Shown one piece after another: positions 16,711 to 24,784 of a DNA stretch of 37,749 nt. A program made the translations under genes and the position numbers. Within the stretch, counting starts at the first letter, position 1. Each line of letters begins with the position of its first letter. This DNA is from JAVVXB01 sp036651815. GTDB taxonomy: Bacteria; Bacillota; Clostridia; Christensenellales; CAG-138. The stretch lies in NCBI GenBank assembly GCA_036651815.1, contig JAVVXB010000030.1, positions 1-37,749 on the forward strand, given 5' to 3'. The notes under the pieces were generated by a model that was not told where the DNA came from, searched no databases, and was given only the letters and a program-made list of their open reading frames with translations.

Positions 16711-17568
16711 GTGTCAACCTTGAAACCATTGGTGATTCAGTCCGATTTTGGGCGTGCCGACGGCGCAGTTAGCGCCATGTATGGCGTGGCGTATTCCGTA
16801 TGTGAAAATCTCAAGATCTCCGATCTGACCCATGAGATTCCTCAGTACGATATTTGGGAGGCGAGCTATCGCCTGATTCAAACGGTCAGCTACTGGCCAA
16901 AGGGCACGGTGTTCGTATCCGTGGTGGATCCGGGCGTGGGGAGTACGCGCAGAAGCATTGCGGTGGAAACAGCGGGCGGGCAGTATGTCATCACGCCGGA
17001 TAACGGCACGTTGACCCACGTAAAAGCATTGTGTGGGATTGTGGCTGCGCGCGTAATCGACGAATCCATCAACCGCCTGCCGGGTTCCGGCGAGAGTTAT
17101 ACGTTCCATGGACGAGACATCTATGCGTTTACGGGGGCGCGGCTTGCTGCCGGAATCATTGAGTACGCAGGCGTAGGACCGGAGGTTTCGATCGATAGTG
17201 TGGTCGAAATTCCCATTGTGCCCGCCACGATTGAAGGCGGCAGCATCACCGGTACGGTTGACGTACTGGATGTACGCTTTGGCAGTCTTTGGACCAATAT
17301 TCCACGGGCGCTGTTCCTAAAGCTTGGCGTGCAGTGCGGCGATCGGATCGATGTTATCATCGAAAAACGCGGACGGACGCTCTACCGCACTTCCCTCATA
17401 TACGCACATTCCTTTGCGGATGCGTTTATCGGCGAGGCGTTGGTCTATGTGAACAGCCTGGATTTCATGGCGGTGGCCATCAACCAGGGAAACTTTGCGC
17501 GTGCTTACAATGTGAGCACAGGCCCATCGTGGACCATTACGATGGCAAAAGCACACCAACTTGGATAG
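16711..17568 (+). CDS. SAM hydrolase (SAM hydroxide adenosyltransferase, DUF62), copy 1
   Basis: 285 residues. The family hydrolyses S-adenosylmethionine to adenosine and methionine; fluorinases and chlorinases are relatives. Asp73 and Arg80 in VVDPGVGSTRR and His133 in FHGRD reproduce the Asp-Arg-His triad and spacing of characterised hydroxide adenosyltransferases. The N-terminal QSDFG and the C-terminal SLWTNIP segment are also typical. GTG 16711 is chosen because GGAGGTG lies 8 nt upstream; GTG 16702 is too close. It is the first gene of a unit with an ECF ATPase, EcfT, a second DUF62 and YhfC. Family and active site are clear; why it is tied to a transporter is not. Confidence 0.92.
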   Translation: MSTLKPLVIQSDFGRADGAVSAMYGVAYSVCENLKISDLTHEIPQYDIWEASYRLIQTVSYWPKGTVFVSVVDPGVGSTRRSIAVETAGGQYVITPDNGTLTHVKALCGIVAARVIDESINRLPGSGESYTFHGRDIYAFTGARLAAGIIEYAGVGPEVSIDSVVEIPIVPATIEGGSITGTVDVLDVRFGSLWTNIPRALFLKLGVQCGDRIDVIIEKRGRTLYRTSLIYAHSFADAFIGEALVYVNSLDFMAVAINQGNFARAYNVSTGPSWTITMAKAHQLG

Positions 17569-17577
17569 GGGGATGAG

Positions 17578-19287
17578 ATGGAGCAAAAGCAACCGATCAT
17601 AGAATTTCAAGATTTTTCATTTCAATACTTTTCTCAGGCAGAGCCAACGGTTACCGGGATCAACCTGACTATTTATAAAGGGGAAAAGGTGCTGATTGTC
17701 GGGCCGTCCGGCAGCGGGAAAAGTACGCTGGGCAACTGCATCAACGGACTGATTCCGTTTTCCTATCCCGGCCAATTTCACGGCAGCTGCAAAGTTTGCG
17801 GCCAGGAAACCGCAGGGCAGAGTATCTTCGAGCTATCCAAGCATGTGGGTACTGTTTTACAGGATCCGGACGGGCAGTTCGTGGGGTTGTCGGTGGGCGA
17901 AGATATTGCGTTTGCGCTGGAAAACGAGTGTATGACACAGGCGGACATGAAGACGATTGTGCAAAAAACGGCAGATATCGTAAACATGGGTACATTTTTG
18001 GATTCTTCGCCGTATGAACTTTCCGGTGGGCAAAAGCAGCGGGTATCCTTTGCGGGGGTGATGGTTCATGACGTGGAGATTCTTCTCTTTGATGAACCAC
18101 TGGCAAATCTAGACCCGGCAACGGGTAAAACAGCCATTGATTTGATCGACCGCATCAAACAGGATTATAGCAAAACGGTAATTATCATTGAGCATCGTTT
18201 GGAGGATGTGCTCTATCGAAACGTGGATCGCATCATCGTGATTGGTGATGGGAAAATTGTCGCAGACATGCCGCCGGACGAACTCATGCAGGCCGGGATT
18301 TTGCCAAAGCTTGGTATCCGCGAACCTCTGTATGTAACCGCGCTGCGTTACGCGGGTGTGGAGGTCACCAAACAGCTGCATGCTGGCAGGATGCAAACGC
18401 TGGAGGTGGACAAGGTGAAAGATGCGATTGTCTGCTGGAACGACGCGCAGACAACGCGGCCGGCTCGGGAAAAACGGCCGGATATCCTGCGAGCCGAGCA
18501 TGTAAACTTTGCATACACAAAGAATCGTCAGATTCTCAATGATATCCACTTCTCCATTGAAGAAGGTGAAATGGTCAGCATTGTTGGAACCAATGGCGCC
18601 GGCAAAAGCACACTGGCTAAGGTCATCTGCGGGCTTGTGACGGATGTGGAGGGCGAACTGTATCTGTGCGGAGAAACCATGGCGGGTACAACGATCAAAG
18701 AGCGCAGTGAAAAGATTGGCTTCGTCATGCAAAATCCCAATCAGATGATTGTCAAGCCCATGATCTATGATGAAGTCGCACTGGGGCTTCGACTGCGCGG
18801 GGTACCGGAGGAAGAGATCGAGGGCCGTGTGGAACGTGCACTGAAAATCTGTGGATTGCTGCCATTTCGAAAGTGGCCTGTGTCCGCACTGTCATTCGGG
18901 CAAAAGAAACGTGTAACGATTGCCTCCGTATTGGTTCTGGAGCCGAAGGTGATGATCCTAGATGAGCCTACCGCAGGACAGGATTATCGCCACTATACGG
19001 ACATTATGGAATTTTTAAAGCAGCTCAACGCTTCTGGCGTCACCATCATTCTCATCACGCACGATATGCACCTGATGCTCGAATACACTCCACATGCCAT
19101 TGTCCTGCACGGCGGGCGTATTCTGCATGACGGAACGGCGGTGGAAGCGCTAACCAATGCGGACATCTGTGAGCGCGCGAGTCTCAAAATTACATCTCTG
19201 TATGAATTGGCGGAGCGTTGTGGAATTGACGATAAGCAGGTTTTCGTACAGAACTTCATTGATTTTGAGAGGGGGAATGCGCGATGA
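17578..19287 (+). CDS. Fused double ECF transporter ATPase (EcfA-EcfA')
   Basis: 569 residues, two ABC ATPase domains in one chain, each comparable to CbiO/EcfA. Domain 1: Walker A GPSGSGKST (42-50), signature LSGGQKQR, Walker B ILLFDEPLANLDP. Domain 2: Walker A GTNGAGKST (337-345), signature LSFGQKKR (a variant with Phe for the first Gly), Walker B VMILDEPTAGQD. The chain energises an energy-coupling-factor importer together with EcfT and an S component. The ATG at 17578 follows AGGGGG, 9 bp after the DUF62 stop. It overlaps ecfT by 4 bp, so the pair is translationally coupled. Confidence 0.93.
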   Translation: MEQKQPIIEFQDFSFQYFSQAEPTVTGINLTIYKGEKVLIVGPSGSGKSTLGNCINGLIPFSYPGQFHGSCKVCGQETAGQSIFELSKHVGTVLQDPDGQFVGLSVGEDIAFALENECMTQADMKTIVQKTADIVNMGTFLDSSPYELSGGQKQRVSFAGVMVHDVEILLFDEPLANLDPATGKTAIDLIDRIKQDYSKTVIIIEHRLEDVLYRNVDRIIVIGDGKIVADMPPDELMQAGILPKLGIREPLYVTALRYAGVEVTKQLHAGRMQTLEVDKVKDAIVCWNDAQTTRPAREKRPDILRAEHVNFAYTKNRQILNDIHFSIEEGEMVSIVGTNGAGKSTLAKVICGLVTDVEGELYLCGETMAGTTIKERSEKIGFVMQNPNQMIVKPMIYDEVALGLRLRGVPEEEIEGRVERALKICGLLPFRKWPVSALSFGQKKRVTIASVLVLEPKVMILDEPTAGQDYRHYTDIMEFLKQLNASGVTIILITHDMHLMLEYTPHAIVLHGGRILHDGTAVEALTNADICERASLKITSLYELAERCGIDDKQVFVQNFIDFERGNAR

Positions 19288-20117
19288 AAGCCAAGCTGTT
19301 CGATTATGTGGAGCGCCATAACCTCATCTACGATCTCTCGGGACTTACGAAGCTCATCTGTTTCCTCTGCACCACCATGGCAGTGATGTTTTCCTATGAT
19401 ATTCGTGTGGTTTGCGTGATTCTTGTGCTGTCGCTAGTCTTTTTGCGAATGTCGGAGATCAAATTTCAGCAGATCAAGCTGATGGTGTATTATGTGCTGG
19501 GCTTCCTGCTGCTCAATTTTGTGCTAACCTATGTGTTCAGCCCCACCTATGCTGTGGAAATCTATGGAACGCGACACGAATTATTCACCATCTGGGGCCG
19601 GTATGTGGTGACGCAGGAGCAACTCTTATATCAGGTGACCAAGCTGCTGAAATATGCGTCCGTGGTGCCGCTTGGCGTCATTTTTTTCCTCTCGACAAAT
19701 CCAAGCGAGCTGGCAGCCAGTGGAAATCGCATCGGCATTCCCTACAAAGCGGCGTTTGCTTTTTCCCTTACGCTCCGCTATTTTCCGGATATCATTCGCG
19801 ATTATCAAGATATCTCCCTAGCACAGCAGAGCCGCGGGCTTGACCTCAGCAAAAAAGAGAAGCTAAGCAAACGCATTAAAAACACTATGAATATCTGCAT
19901 CCCGCTCATCTTCTCCACGCTCGAACGGATTGATCTCATCAGCAACACCATGGATCTGCGCGGCTTTGGCAAGGAGAAAAAACGAACCTGGTATGCGGCT
20001 AAACCCCTAGGTAGAAACGATAGAATTGCGTTTGTCATATGCGGATTGGTGCTATTCGGCTCCATCGCGGTAAGCGTATTTATCAACCATAGTAAATTTT
20101 GGAATCCATTTATATAA
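19284..20117 (+). CDS. ECF transporter transmembrane component EcfT
   Basis: 277 residues with hydrophobic segments around 22-55, 65-88, 122-138 and 240-265, plus the long cytoplasmic helices of EcfT/CbiQ. The two short coupling motifs that dock into the ATPases are visible as SRG (183-185, in LAQQSRGLDL) and LRG (225-227, in TMDLRGFGK). It starts inside the ATPase stop codon (ATGA). EcfT needs a substrate-specific S protein; none is recognisable in this window, so it is either encoded elsewhere or an unrecognised family fills that role. Confidence 0.9.
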   Translation: MKAKLFDYVERHNLIYDLSGLTKLICFLCTTMAVMFSYDIRVVCVILVLSLVFLRMSEIKFQQIKLMVYYVLGFLLLNFVLTYVFSPTYAVEIYGTRHELFTIWGRYVVTQEQLLYQVTKLLKYASVVPLGVIFFLSTNPSELAASGNRIGIPYKAAFAFSLTLRYFPDIIRDYQDISLAQQSRGLDLSKKEKLSKRIKNTMNICIPLIFSTLERIDLISNTMDLRGFGKEKKRTWYAAKPLGRNDRIAFVICGLVLFGSIAVSVFINHSKFWNPFI

Positions 20118-20127
20118 GGAGCATATA

Positions 20128-20973
20128 ATGAAACCTATTCTTGTATTTCAGACGGACTTCACCTACAAAGAAGGGGCGGTATCCTCCATGTATGGCGTCG
20201 TTAAAACCGTTGACCGTACGCTGGAGATCATGGACGGAACGCATGAACTACCACAGTTCGATACATGGAGTGCCAGCTACCGCTTGTACCAGAGCCTTCG
20301 TTTTTGGCCAGCGGGAACAATCTATGTTTCCGTGGTGGATCCGGGCGTAGGAACTGCCCGCCGTGCCTGCGTGGCAAAGGTCAAGGGCGGCTATTATGTC
20401 GTATCTCCCGATAATGGCAGTCTGACCCATATCAAACGATATATGGGCATCGAAGAGGTGCGCGAGATCGATGAATCGGTCAATCGTCTGCGCGGCAAGG
20501 ACACAGAGGGCGTGGCCATTTTTCATGGTCGCGATCTGTTTGGATATACGGCGGCGCGGCTTGCCAGTGGGATAATTGACTTTGCGGGTGTTGGCCCCGT
20601 CTATCCTGTGGAAGAGATCGTTGAACATCTGCTGGCCGAACCCATCGCCAAGGCGGGGGACGTGGCTGGTATCATTGAAATTGATGATCCAAACTTCGGT
20701 AATTCCTGGACGAATATTCCAACAGCTCTCTTTAACAAGATGGGCTTTGCTTACGGTGATGCCGTCCGCGTGACCATCTCCCGCAGCGGGGATGTGTTGT
20801 TCGATGAGGCTGTGACCTTCCATCCCAACTTTGGGAGCGTGGCGGAAGGAGAACCGGTGATCTACAACAACGAACTGATGAAGATTGGGCTGGCCGTCTG
20901 CCGGGGCAGCTTTGCAAAATCATTCGATGTTGGCTTTGGACCGGAATGGAAAATTCATTTTAGAAAGGTTTAA
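20128..20973 (+). CDS. SAM hydrolase (DUF62), copy 2
   Basis: 281 residues, paralogous to the protein at 16711 along its whole length. The catalytic residues are kept: Asp71 and Arg78 in VVDPGVGTARR and His133 in FHGRD; NSWTNIPTALFNK marks the C-terminal domain. AAGGAG lies 8 nt before ATG 20128, 10 bp after ecfT, and the stop is 3 bp before the yhfC-like gene. Much of the sequence outside the motifs differs from copy 1, so duplication is old. The two copies may form a heteromer or act on different adenosyl compounds (inference). Confidence 0.92.
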   Translation: MKPILVFQTDFTYKEGAVSSMYGVVKTVDRTLEIMDGTHELPQFDTWSASYRLYQSLRFWPAGTIYVSVVDPGVGTARRACVAKVKGGYYVVSPDNGSLTHIKRYMGIEEVREIDESVNRLRGKDTEGVAIFHGRDLFGYTAARLASGIIDFAGVGPVYPVEEIVEHLLAEPIAKAGDVAGIIEIDDPNFGNSWTNIPTALFNKMGFAYGDAVRVTISRSGDVLFDEAVTFHPNFGSVAEGEPVIYNNELMKIGLAVCRGSFAKSFDVGFGPEWKIHFRKV

Positions 20974-20976
20974 AAT

Positions 20977-21816
20977 ATGCAGCTTATGGAACCAATCGTA
21001 TCGATTTGGAAAATGATAGGGATGGTCGTCACGGCGGTGGTCAGCATCGGTGTGCCGATTACTCTGCTGGTTATTTGGCGCAAAAAGACGGGCGCAAAGG
21101 TGTCCGCAGCCATCTGCGGGGCGCTGATGTTTGTGCTGTTTGTATTTGTGCTGGAGAACGCCTGCCATCAACTGTTCATCTTTGGCAGCAATGGCCTTTC
21201 TTCATGGATTCATAACCATGTTTGGGCGTATGTGCTGTATGGCGGACTCGCGGCGGGTATATTCGAGGAGACAGCCCGGCTGATCTCCTTCCGCTGGCTA
21301 CTGAGGAAACAAAACGACCGCTCGGTCGGCGTGATGTATGGCATTGGTCACGGTGGAATGGAAGCGATCTTGATTGCGGGCGTCAGCATGATCTCTAACT
21401 TCTTTTTTGCCATATCTCTGAATGCCGGGGGTGCGGATGCGCTGCTTGCCCAGGCTGTAGGGCAGGAAACTATGATCTCAGCAGCAATTGAATCGATAAA
21501 GAGCATGCCAGCTAGCATGTTTTTCGTGAGTGGTGCGGAACGGATTACGGCCATGATTTTGCAAATTGCACTGTCGGTGCTGGTTTTTCAGGCTGCCAGA
21601 CGTTCCGGCAAATGGTATCTCTATCCCGTGGCCATCCTGCTGCATGCGGCCGTGGATTGGGTGGCAGTGCTGTATCAGGTTGGGTTACTAGCCAATATTA
21701 TCTGGGTGGAGATCATCGTGCTGGCCATGACGCTGGTCATCGCTTTCTGGGTTTATCGGCTTTATCGGGCGGATGCGCCCAGACCGCAGGAACCTGCAGA
21801 GTTGATAGAACCGTAA
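20977..21816 (+). CDS. YhfC-family membrane protein (CPBP-like intramembrane protease fold)
   Basis: 279 residues with about seven to eight hydrophobic segments, matching the YhfC family (DUF2324), which resembles CPBP/CAAX intramembrane metalloproteases. The expected metal and catalytic motifs are intact: EExxR as Glu97, Glu98 and Arg101 (GIFEETARL), HxxxE as His125 and Glu129 (GHGGMEA), and HxxxD as His223 and Asp227 (HAAVDW). AAAGG lies upstream of ATG 20977, three bases after the DUF62 stop, so co-expression with the SAM hydrolase/ECF genes is near certain. Whether it cleaves a protein, or serves the transporter as a membrane partner, is unknown. Confidence 0.87.
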   Translation: MQLMEPIVSIWKMIGMVVTAVVSIGVPITLLVIWRKKTGAKVSAAICGALMFVLFVFVLENACHQLFIFGSNGLSSWIHNHVWAYVLYGGLAAGIFEETARLISFRWLLRKQNDRSVGVMYGIGHGGMEAILIAGVSMISNFFFAISLNAGGADALLAQAVGQETMISAAIESIKSMPASMFFVSGAERITAMILQIALSVLVFQAARRSGKWYLYPVAILLHAAVDWVAVLYQVGLLANIIWVEIIVLAMTLVIAFWVYRLYRADAPRPQEPAELIEP

Positions 21817-21913
21817 ATAGCATAGGCAGCAGTATCTCCGGCACAAGCTATTACCATGTTGGTGAATTCTTGCAGCTACCAGCATTCATTGCGTAATTGT
21901 TGGCGGAGACCGC

Positions 21914-22108
21914 ATGACAAGGAGAATTCTGGTGGCTTGTAAGGATTCATTGGACAAAACAAGCATTGTAAAGGGGATAGAATCCATGGAAGATCTTCAG
22001 AAAAAGAGCAATACACAGCTATACAGTACAAATCTGCTGACCCAGCGACAGAAAACCGAGGATAGTATTGTCGAAGCCAAGCACGCAGTGGACGCAAACG
22101 AAAAGTAA
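21914..22108 (+). CDS. Small hypothetical protein
   Basis: 64 codons from ATG 21914 (GGAG 5 nt upstream), or 40 codons from ATG 21986 (AAGGGG about 10 nt upstream). The C-terminal 40 residues are charged and polar without membrane segments, ending in VDANEK. I recognise no family. It lies between the yhfC-like gene and the pseudopilin gene, same strand. It could be a genuine small gene or chance. Confidence 0.35.
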   Translation: MTRRILVACKDSLDKTSIVKGIESMEDLQKKSNTQLYSTNLLTQRQKTEDSIVEAKHAVDANEK

Positions 22109-22119
22109 ACGATACCCTT

Positions 22120-22166
22120 CCTTTCTCAATGCGCAGCATTTCGATGGAACGTGTGCTTGAGAAAGG
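22120..22166 (+). other. Long inverted repeat upstream of the pseudopilin gene
   Basis: CCTTTCTCAA (22120-22129) and TTGAGAAAGG (22157-22166) are perfect 10-bp arms. The 27-base interior can extend the stem with GCGCA/TGTGC through a G-U pair. The right arm runs into AAAGGAGG (22162-22169), a strong Shine-Dalgarno-like sequence, so in RNA the hairpin would partly mask it. There is no U-tract. Confidence 0.5.
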
Positions 22167-22273
22167 AGGGGCTCTCAATCGGATTAGGAAAGACGCATGA
22201 TTCTACGGTGGATGCGGCAGCGAGAAGCCAATTGCTAGAGAATCAGGTAAGAAGTGGGGGGAGGGAAAAACCA

Positions 22274-22612
22274 TTGGATCAGAAACGGTCCGCTCGCGGC
22301 GGCATGACTCTGGTTGAGGTAATTGTGACGTTGGTGGTGCTGGGTATTCTTGCTGCCATTCTGATTCCATCCATGATTGGATGGATCGATGACGCAAATG
22401 AGAAAACCTGCATTGCAAACCGGGGTTCCATGTTGGAACATTTTCTTGGATACTGCGTGATTTTGGAATTGGATACAGAGCAGGCTACAAACAGCGATTT
22501 TCAGGCATTTGTTGAGGACGGAAATCTTGGCGGACAGGTGAAATGCCCGTCTGGTGGCATTTATACCTATGCCAACGGGGAGATCTGGTGCAGTAAGCAT
22601 GGCAACCACTAA
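22274..22612 (+). CDS. Type IV pilin-like pseudopilin
   Basis: 112 residues from TTG 22274, chosen because the GGGGGGAGGG run ends about 9 nt upstream; this leaves a 10-residue basic leader MDQKRSARGG before the prepilin cleavage motif G|MTLVE. The mature N terminus has Glu at +5 and the hydrophobic helix VIVTLVVLGILAAILIP. The C terminus has CPSGGIYTYANGEIWCSKHG, a likely disulfide pair found in Gram-positive pseudopilins. A prepilin peptidase and assembly ATPase must come from elsewhere, since neither lies here. The frame extends upstream to 22151, but that part is unlike any leader. It may serve DNA uptake, secretion or surface attachment. Confidence 0.8.
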   Translation: MDQKRSARGGMTLVEVIVTLVVLGILAAILIPSMIGWIDDANEKTCIANRGSMLEHFLGYCVILELDTEQATNSDFQAFVEDGNLGGQVKCPSGGIYTYANGEIWCSKHGNH

Positions 22613-23026
22613 AAACGAATGTGCCGGCATAAACACGTACAGTTGTCGTTCACGGCAGTTAAAATGAAAACCACTGATGCGGCTGCCGATATGCTAAACG
22701 AATATAGAAGATCTCGACGATTCGTACAAAATGAACTCGATAGCAAAGTGCTTCGGCATAATTGGGGAACGACGACGTGGCCAGTAACATACTGTCAGAT
22801 GTACGCAACAGGAACGAAAGTTATCAAAAGCTAAGATGTGGTTCGAAAATTTCCCAAGAGCGTTTCCGGTATTGTTTTTGCCATTTCTGCGCTCATAATC
22901 CATGAGTTCTCTACTTAAACTGACAAAAAACACTCAAAATTGCAAATTCTTCTTTTAGCCATACGCCCTAATAATCAGCGTAAATAAGAAAAGGTACCAA
23001 ATGAAAAAAATATAGCTAGATTCGTA

Positions 23027-23055
23027 TTGACAAATCAACCTGATGATACTAATCT
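23027..23055 (+). promoter_or_regulatory. Promoter of the GntR-family regulator
   Basis: Consensus TTGACA (23027-23032), a 17-bp spacer and TAATCT (23050-23055). The start codon is 95 bp downstream. Confidence 0.65.
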
Positions 23056-23056
23056 T

Positions 23057-23068
23057 AATGTAATGACA
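23057..23068. promoter_or_regulatory. Candidate GntR operator, site 1 (autoregulation)
   Basis: AATGTAATGACA begins two bases after the -10 element of the regulator's own promoter. The core TGT-AATG-ACA is a near-perfect dyad, and the same 12 bases recur at 24951-24962. The position would block transcription initiation, fitting autorepression by a UTRA-type GntR protein. Confidence 0.55.
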
Positions 23069-23149
23069 AAACAACTTACTATGAATATCAATATATCAAA
23101 CGGAACGAGCATATAGATTTAACGGCCAGAAATGGCATAAGGAGAAAAA

Positions 23150-23905
23150 GTGCAGGAATCAATCAGAAAAATTAAAATTGATAAATCCGTTCCGATTCCA
23201 CTGTATTATCAATTGAAATGTCAGCTTCTCGATTTGTTGAATGAAGATATTTTGAAACCGGGCGAAATGCTGCCAGCCGAGCCTGACATGTGCAATCAGT
23301 TAATGATCAGCCGTCCGACCATTCGGCAAGCGCTTGCTGAACTTGTGGATGAGGGATATCTTGTTCGGTTTAAAGGAAAGGGTACCTTTATTACCAAACC
23401 AAAGGTGCGGGATCGGTTTCTGAGCAAACTCGAAAGTTTTAACGATGAGATGCGAGCAAAGGGGATGGTGCCCCACACGAAAGTTCTTGCACAGGAAGAG
23501 ATTCCTGGGAATCCAGACTGCAACTCACATCTTCAGATCCCGTTTGATCAATCGCTGTTACATCTTTGCCGTGTTCGTTATGCGGATGAGGTGCCAATGG
23601 TTTACCTAGATACCTATTTGCCATTTCAAACGTATCAGAAATTATTGGATGTAGATTTTACTTATGCTTCGCTATACGAAGAATTAGAGAAGGTTTACGG
23701 CATTCATGTAACCAATGCGCACCGTGAAATTGAAGCTGTACCTGCACGGAAAAAGGAAGCGGAATTTTTGGAAATTGCCCCAAATAAACCGATTTGCTTT
23801 GTTCGTACGGTCTCCTATGTTGAACGGGACAATAAACCGGTCGAGTATTCACTGGCTCGTTATCGCGGCGATCGAACAAAATTTGAAGTTGAAACGTATC
23901 GCTGA
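23150..23905 (+). CDS. GntR/HutC-family transcriptional regulator (UTRA domain)
   Basis: 251 residues. The N-terminal winged helix (about 12-78) contains PLYYQLK, LPAEPDMCNQLMISRPTIRQ and GYLVRFKGKGTFI, the GntR hallmark. A UTRA effector-binding domain follows (about 95-245), with MVYLDTYLP and a C-terminal ARYRGDRTKFEVE segment. Start is GTG 23150, about 6 nt after AAGGAG. It has its own promoter and a 12-bp-stem terminator. It lies upstream of the sugar operon at 25049 and shares operator-like dyads with it, so it probably represses that operon until a phosphorylated sugar intermediate binds the UTRA domain (inference). Confidence 0.93.
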   Translation: MQESIRKIKIDKSVPIPLYYQLKCQLLDLLNEDILKPGEMLPAEPDMCNQLMISRPTIRQALAELVDEGYLVRFKGKGTFITKPKVRDRFLSKLESFNDEMRAKGMVPHTKVLAQEEIPGNPDCNSHLQIPFDQSLLHLCRVRYADEVPMVYLDTYLPFQTYQKLLDVDFTYASLYEELEKVYGIHVTNAHREIEAVPARKKEAEFLEIAPNKPICFVRTVSYVERDNKPVEYSLARYRGDRTKFEVETYR

Positions 23906-23925
23906 AGAGACATCTATTGGTTAGG

Positions 23926-23961
23926 ACTGCCCGGAAATGATGCCGATCGTTTCCGGGCAGT
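23926..23961 (+). terminator. Rho-independent terminator after the GntR gene
   Basis: ACTGCCCGGAAA / TTTCCGGGCAGT form a perfect 12-bp stem with a 12-base loop, followed by TGTTTCTAT. It sits between the convergent GntR and nitroreductase genes, 20 bp after the GntR stop. The T-rich tail is only on the + side. Confidence 0.75.
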
Positions 23962-23977
23962 TGTTTCTATAATGCGA

Positions 23978-24784
23978 TTATGCCCAGATAATTTCCGGGT
24001 TTTTGCGTGGCGGAATATTCATGTATTGGAGATCGGGATAACCGATAGCAATGGATGTGACGATGCCAAACCCACTGGGAATGGCAAGCGCATCCAGAAC
24101 GGCTGGGGTGTATGTGGCAAGTTTGGGAAAGATACCGTTGATACAAGTGCCGAGTCCCATCGTCTGGGCAAGCAAAACGATATGCGCCGCAGCGATGCCT
24201 CCATCCACCTGTTTGCCAAAGCAGTCAAGAATCACGATGACCGCAGGTGCTGCATAAAAGAGAGAATCATACCCAACCGTTGCATCTTTCAAGATGCGAA
24301 GTAACGTATCCCGATCGAGCCGCAACGCATGTTCGTCGATACGATCGGATAAATCTTGAATCACCAATTTAGTAATTTGTGGAAGTTTTTTGCGCAGAAC
24401 AATGTAACGTAAATTTTGACGATTCAAACCTGTCGGTGCGTAGCGCACGGTTTCCAGCAACTGAGATAGGATGGAATCATCCAGAGGCTTATTTCGGAAT
24501 CTCCGTATACTGCGGCGCTCGGTAATCAGACGAACGAGCGAATGCTCGGGAACGCGCGCAGCTGCGGAATCATATGCTGCATTGACCGACCAATGCAACT
24601 CGTTCAACGAGATTGCACCGCATGGACAGATGGATAAACAATGGCCGCAACGGATGCAGCGAGATGAATTTTGAACGAATGCTGCATTGTTATCCAGATC
24701 TAAAACGGAAAAAAAACAGCTTCGAACGCAAAGTCCGCATCGGGTACATTGCTGTCGATCAATCTGGATCGATATAAAAAACAC
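23978..24784 (-). CDS. Ferredoxin-fused nitroreductase family protein
   Basis: About 268 residues. The N terminus is a 2x[4Fe-4S] ferredoxin domain with two cysteine quartets (Cys13/16/19/23 and Cys43/46/49/53, the second ending CPCGAI). A nitroreductase FMN domain follows from about residue 85 (ERRSIRRFRNKP; VRYAPTGLNRQN; LGTCINGIFP). Such fusions use reduced ferredoxin-type electrons for FMN-dependent reductions in anaerobes. The start is odd: GTG 24784 overlaps the ribosome binding site GGGAGGTG, and the codon at ideal spacing (about 8 nt) is ATA. It is convergent with the GntR gene and divergent from the sugar operon; no functional link is evident. Confidence 0.87.
   Translation of the reverse strand: MFFISIQIDRQQCTRCGLCVRSCFFSVLDLDNNAAFVQNSSRCIRCGHCLSICPCGAISLNELHWSVNAAYDSAAARVPEHSLVRLITERRSIRRFRNKPLDDSILSQLLETVRYAPTGLNRQNLRYIVLRKKLPQITKLVIQDLSDRIDEHALRLDRDTLLRILKDATVGYDSLFYAAPAVIVILDCFGKQVDGGIAAAHIVLLAQTMGLGTCINGIFPKLATYTPAVLDALAIPSGFGIVTSIAIGYPDLQYMNIPPRKNPEIIWA

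Larger units (their letters stand above)
22613..23149. other. Intergenic stretch between pseudopilin and GntR genes
   Basis: About 540 bp. A 71-codon + frame at 22619-22834 (with an internal start giving MKTTDAAADMLNEYRRSRRF) and an overlapping 79-codon minus frame at 22694-22933 are the only open stretches. Neither has a convincing ribosome binding site or a recognisable family; one may be a gene relic. The right end (from 22930) is strongly AT-rich and holds the GntR promoter. Confidence 0.4.
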
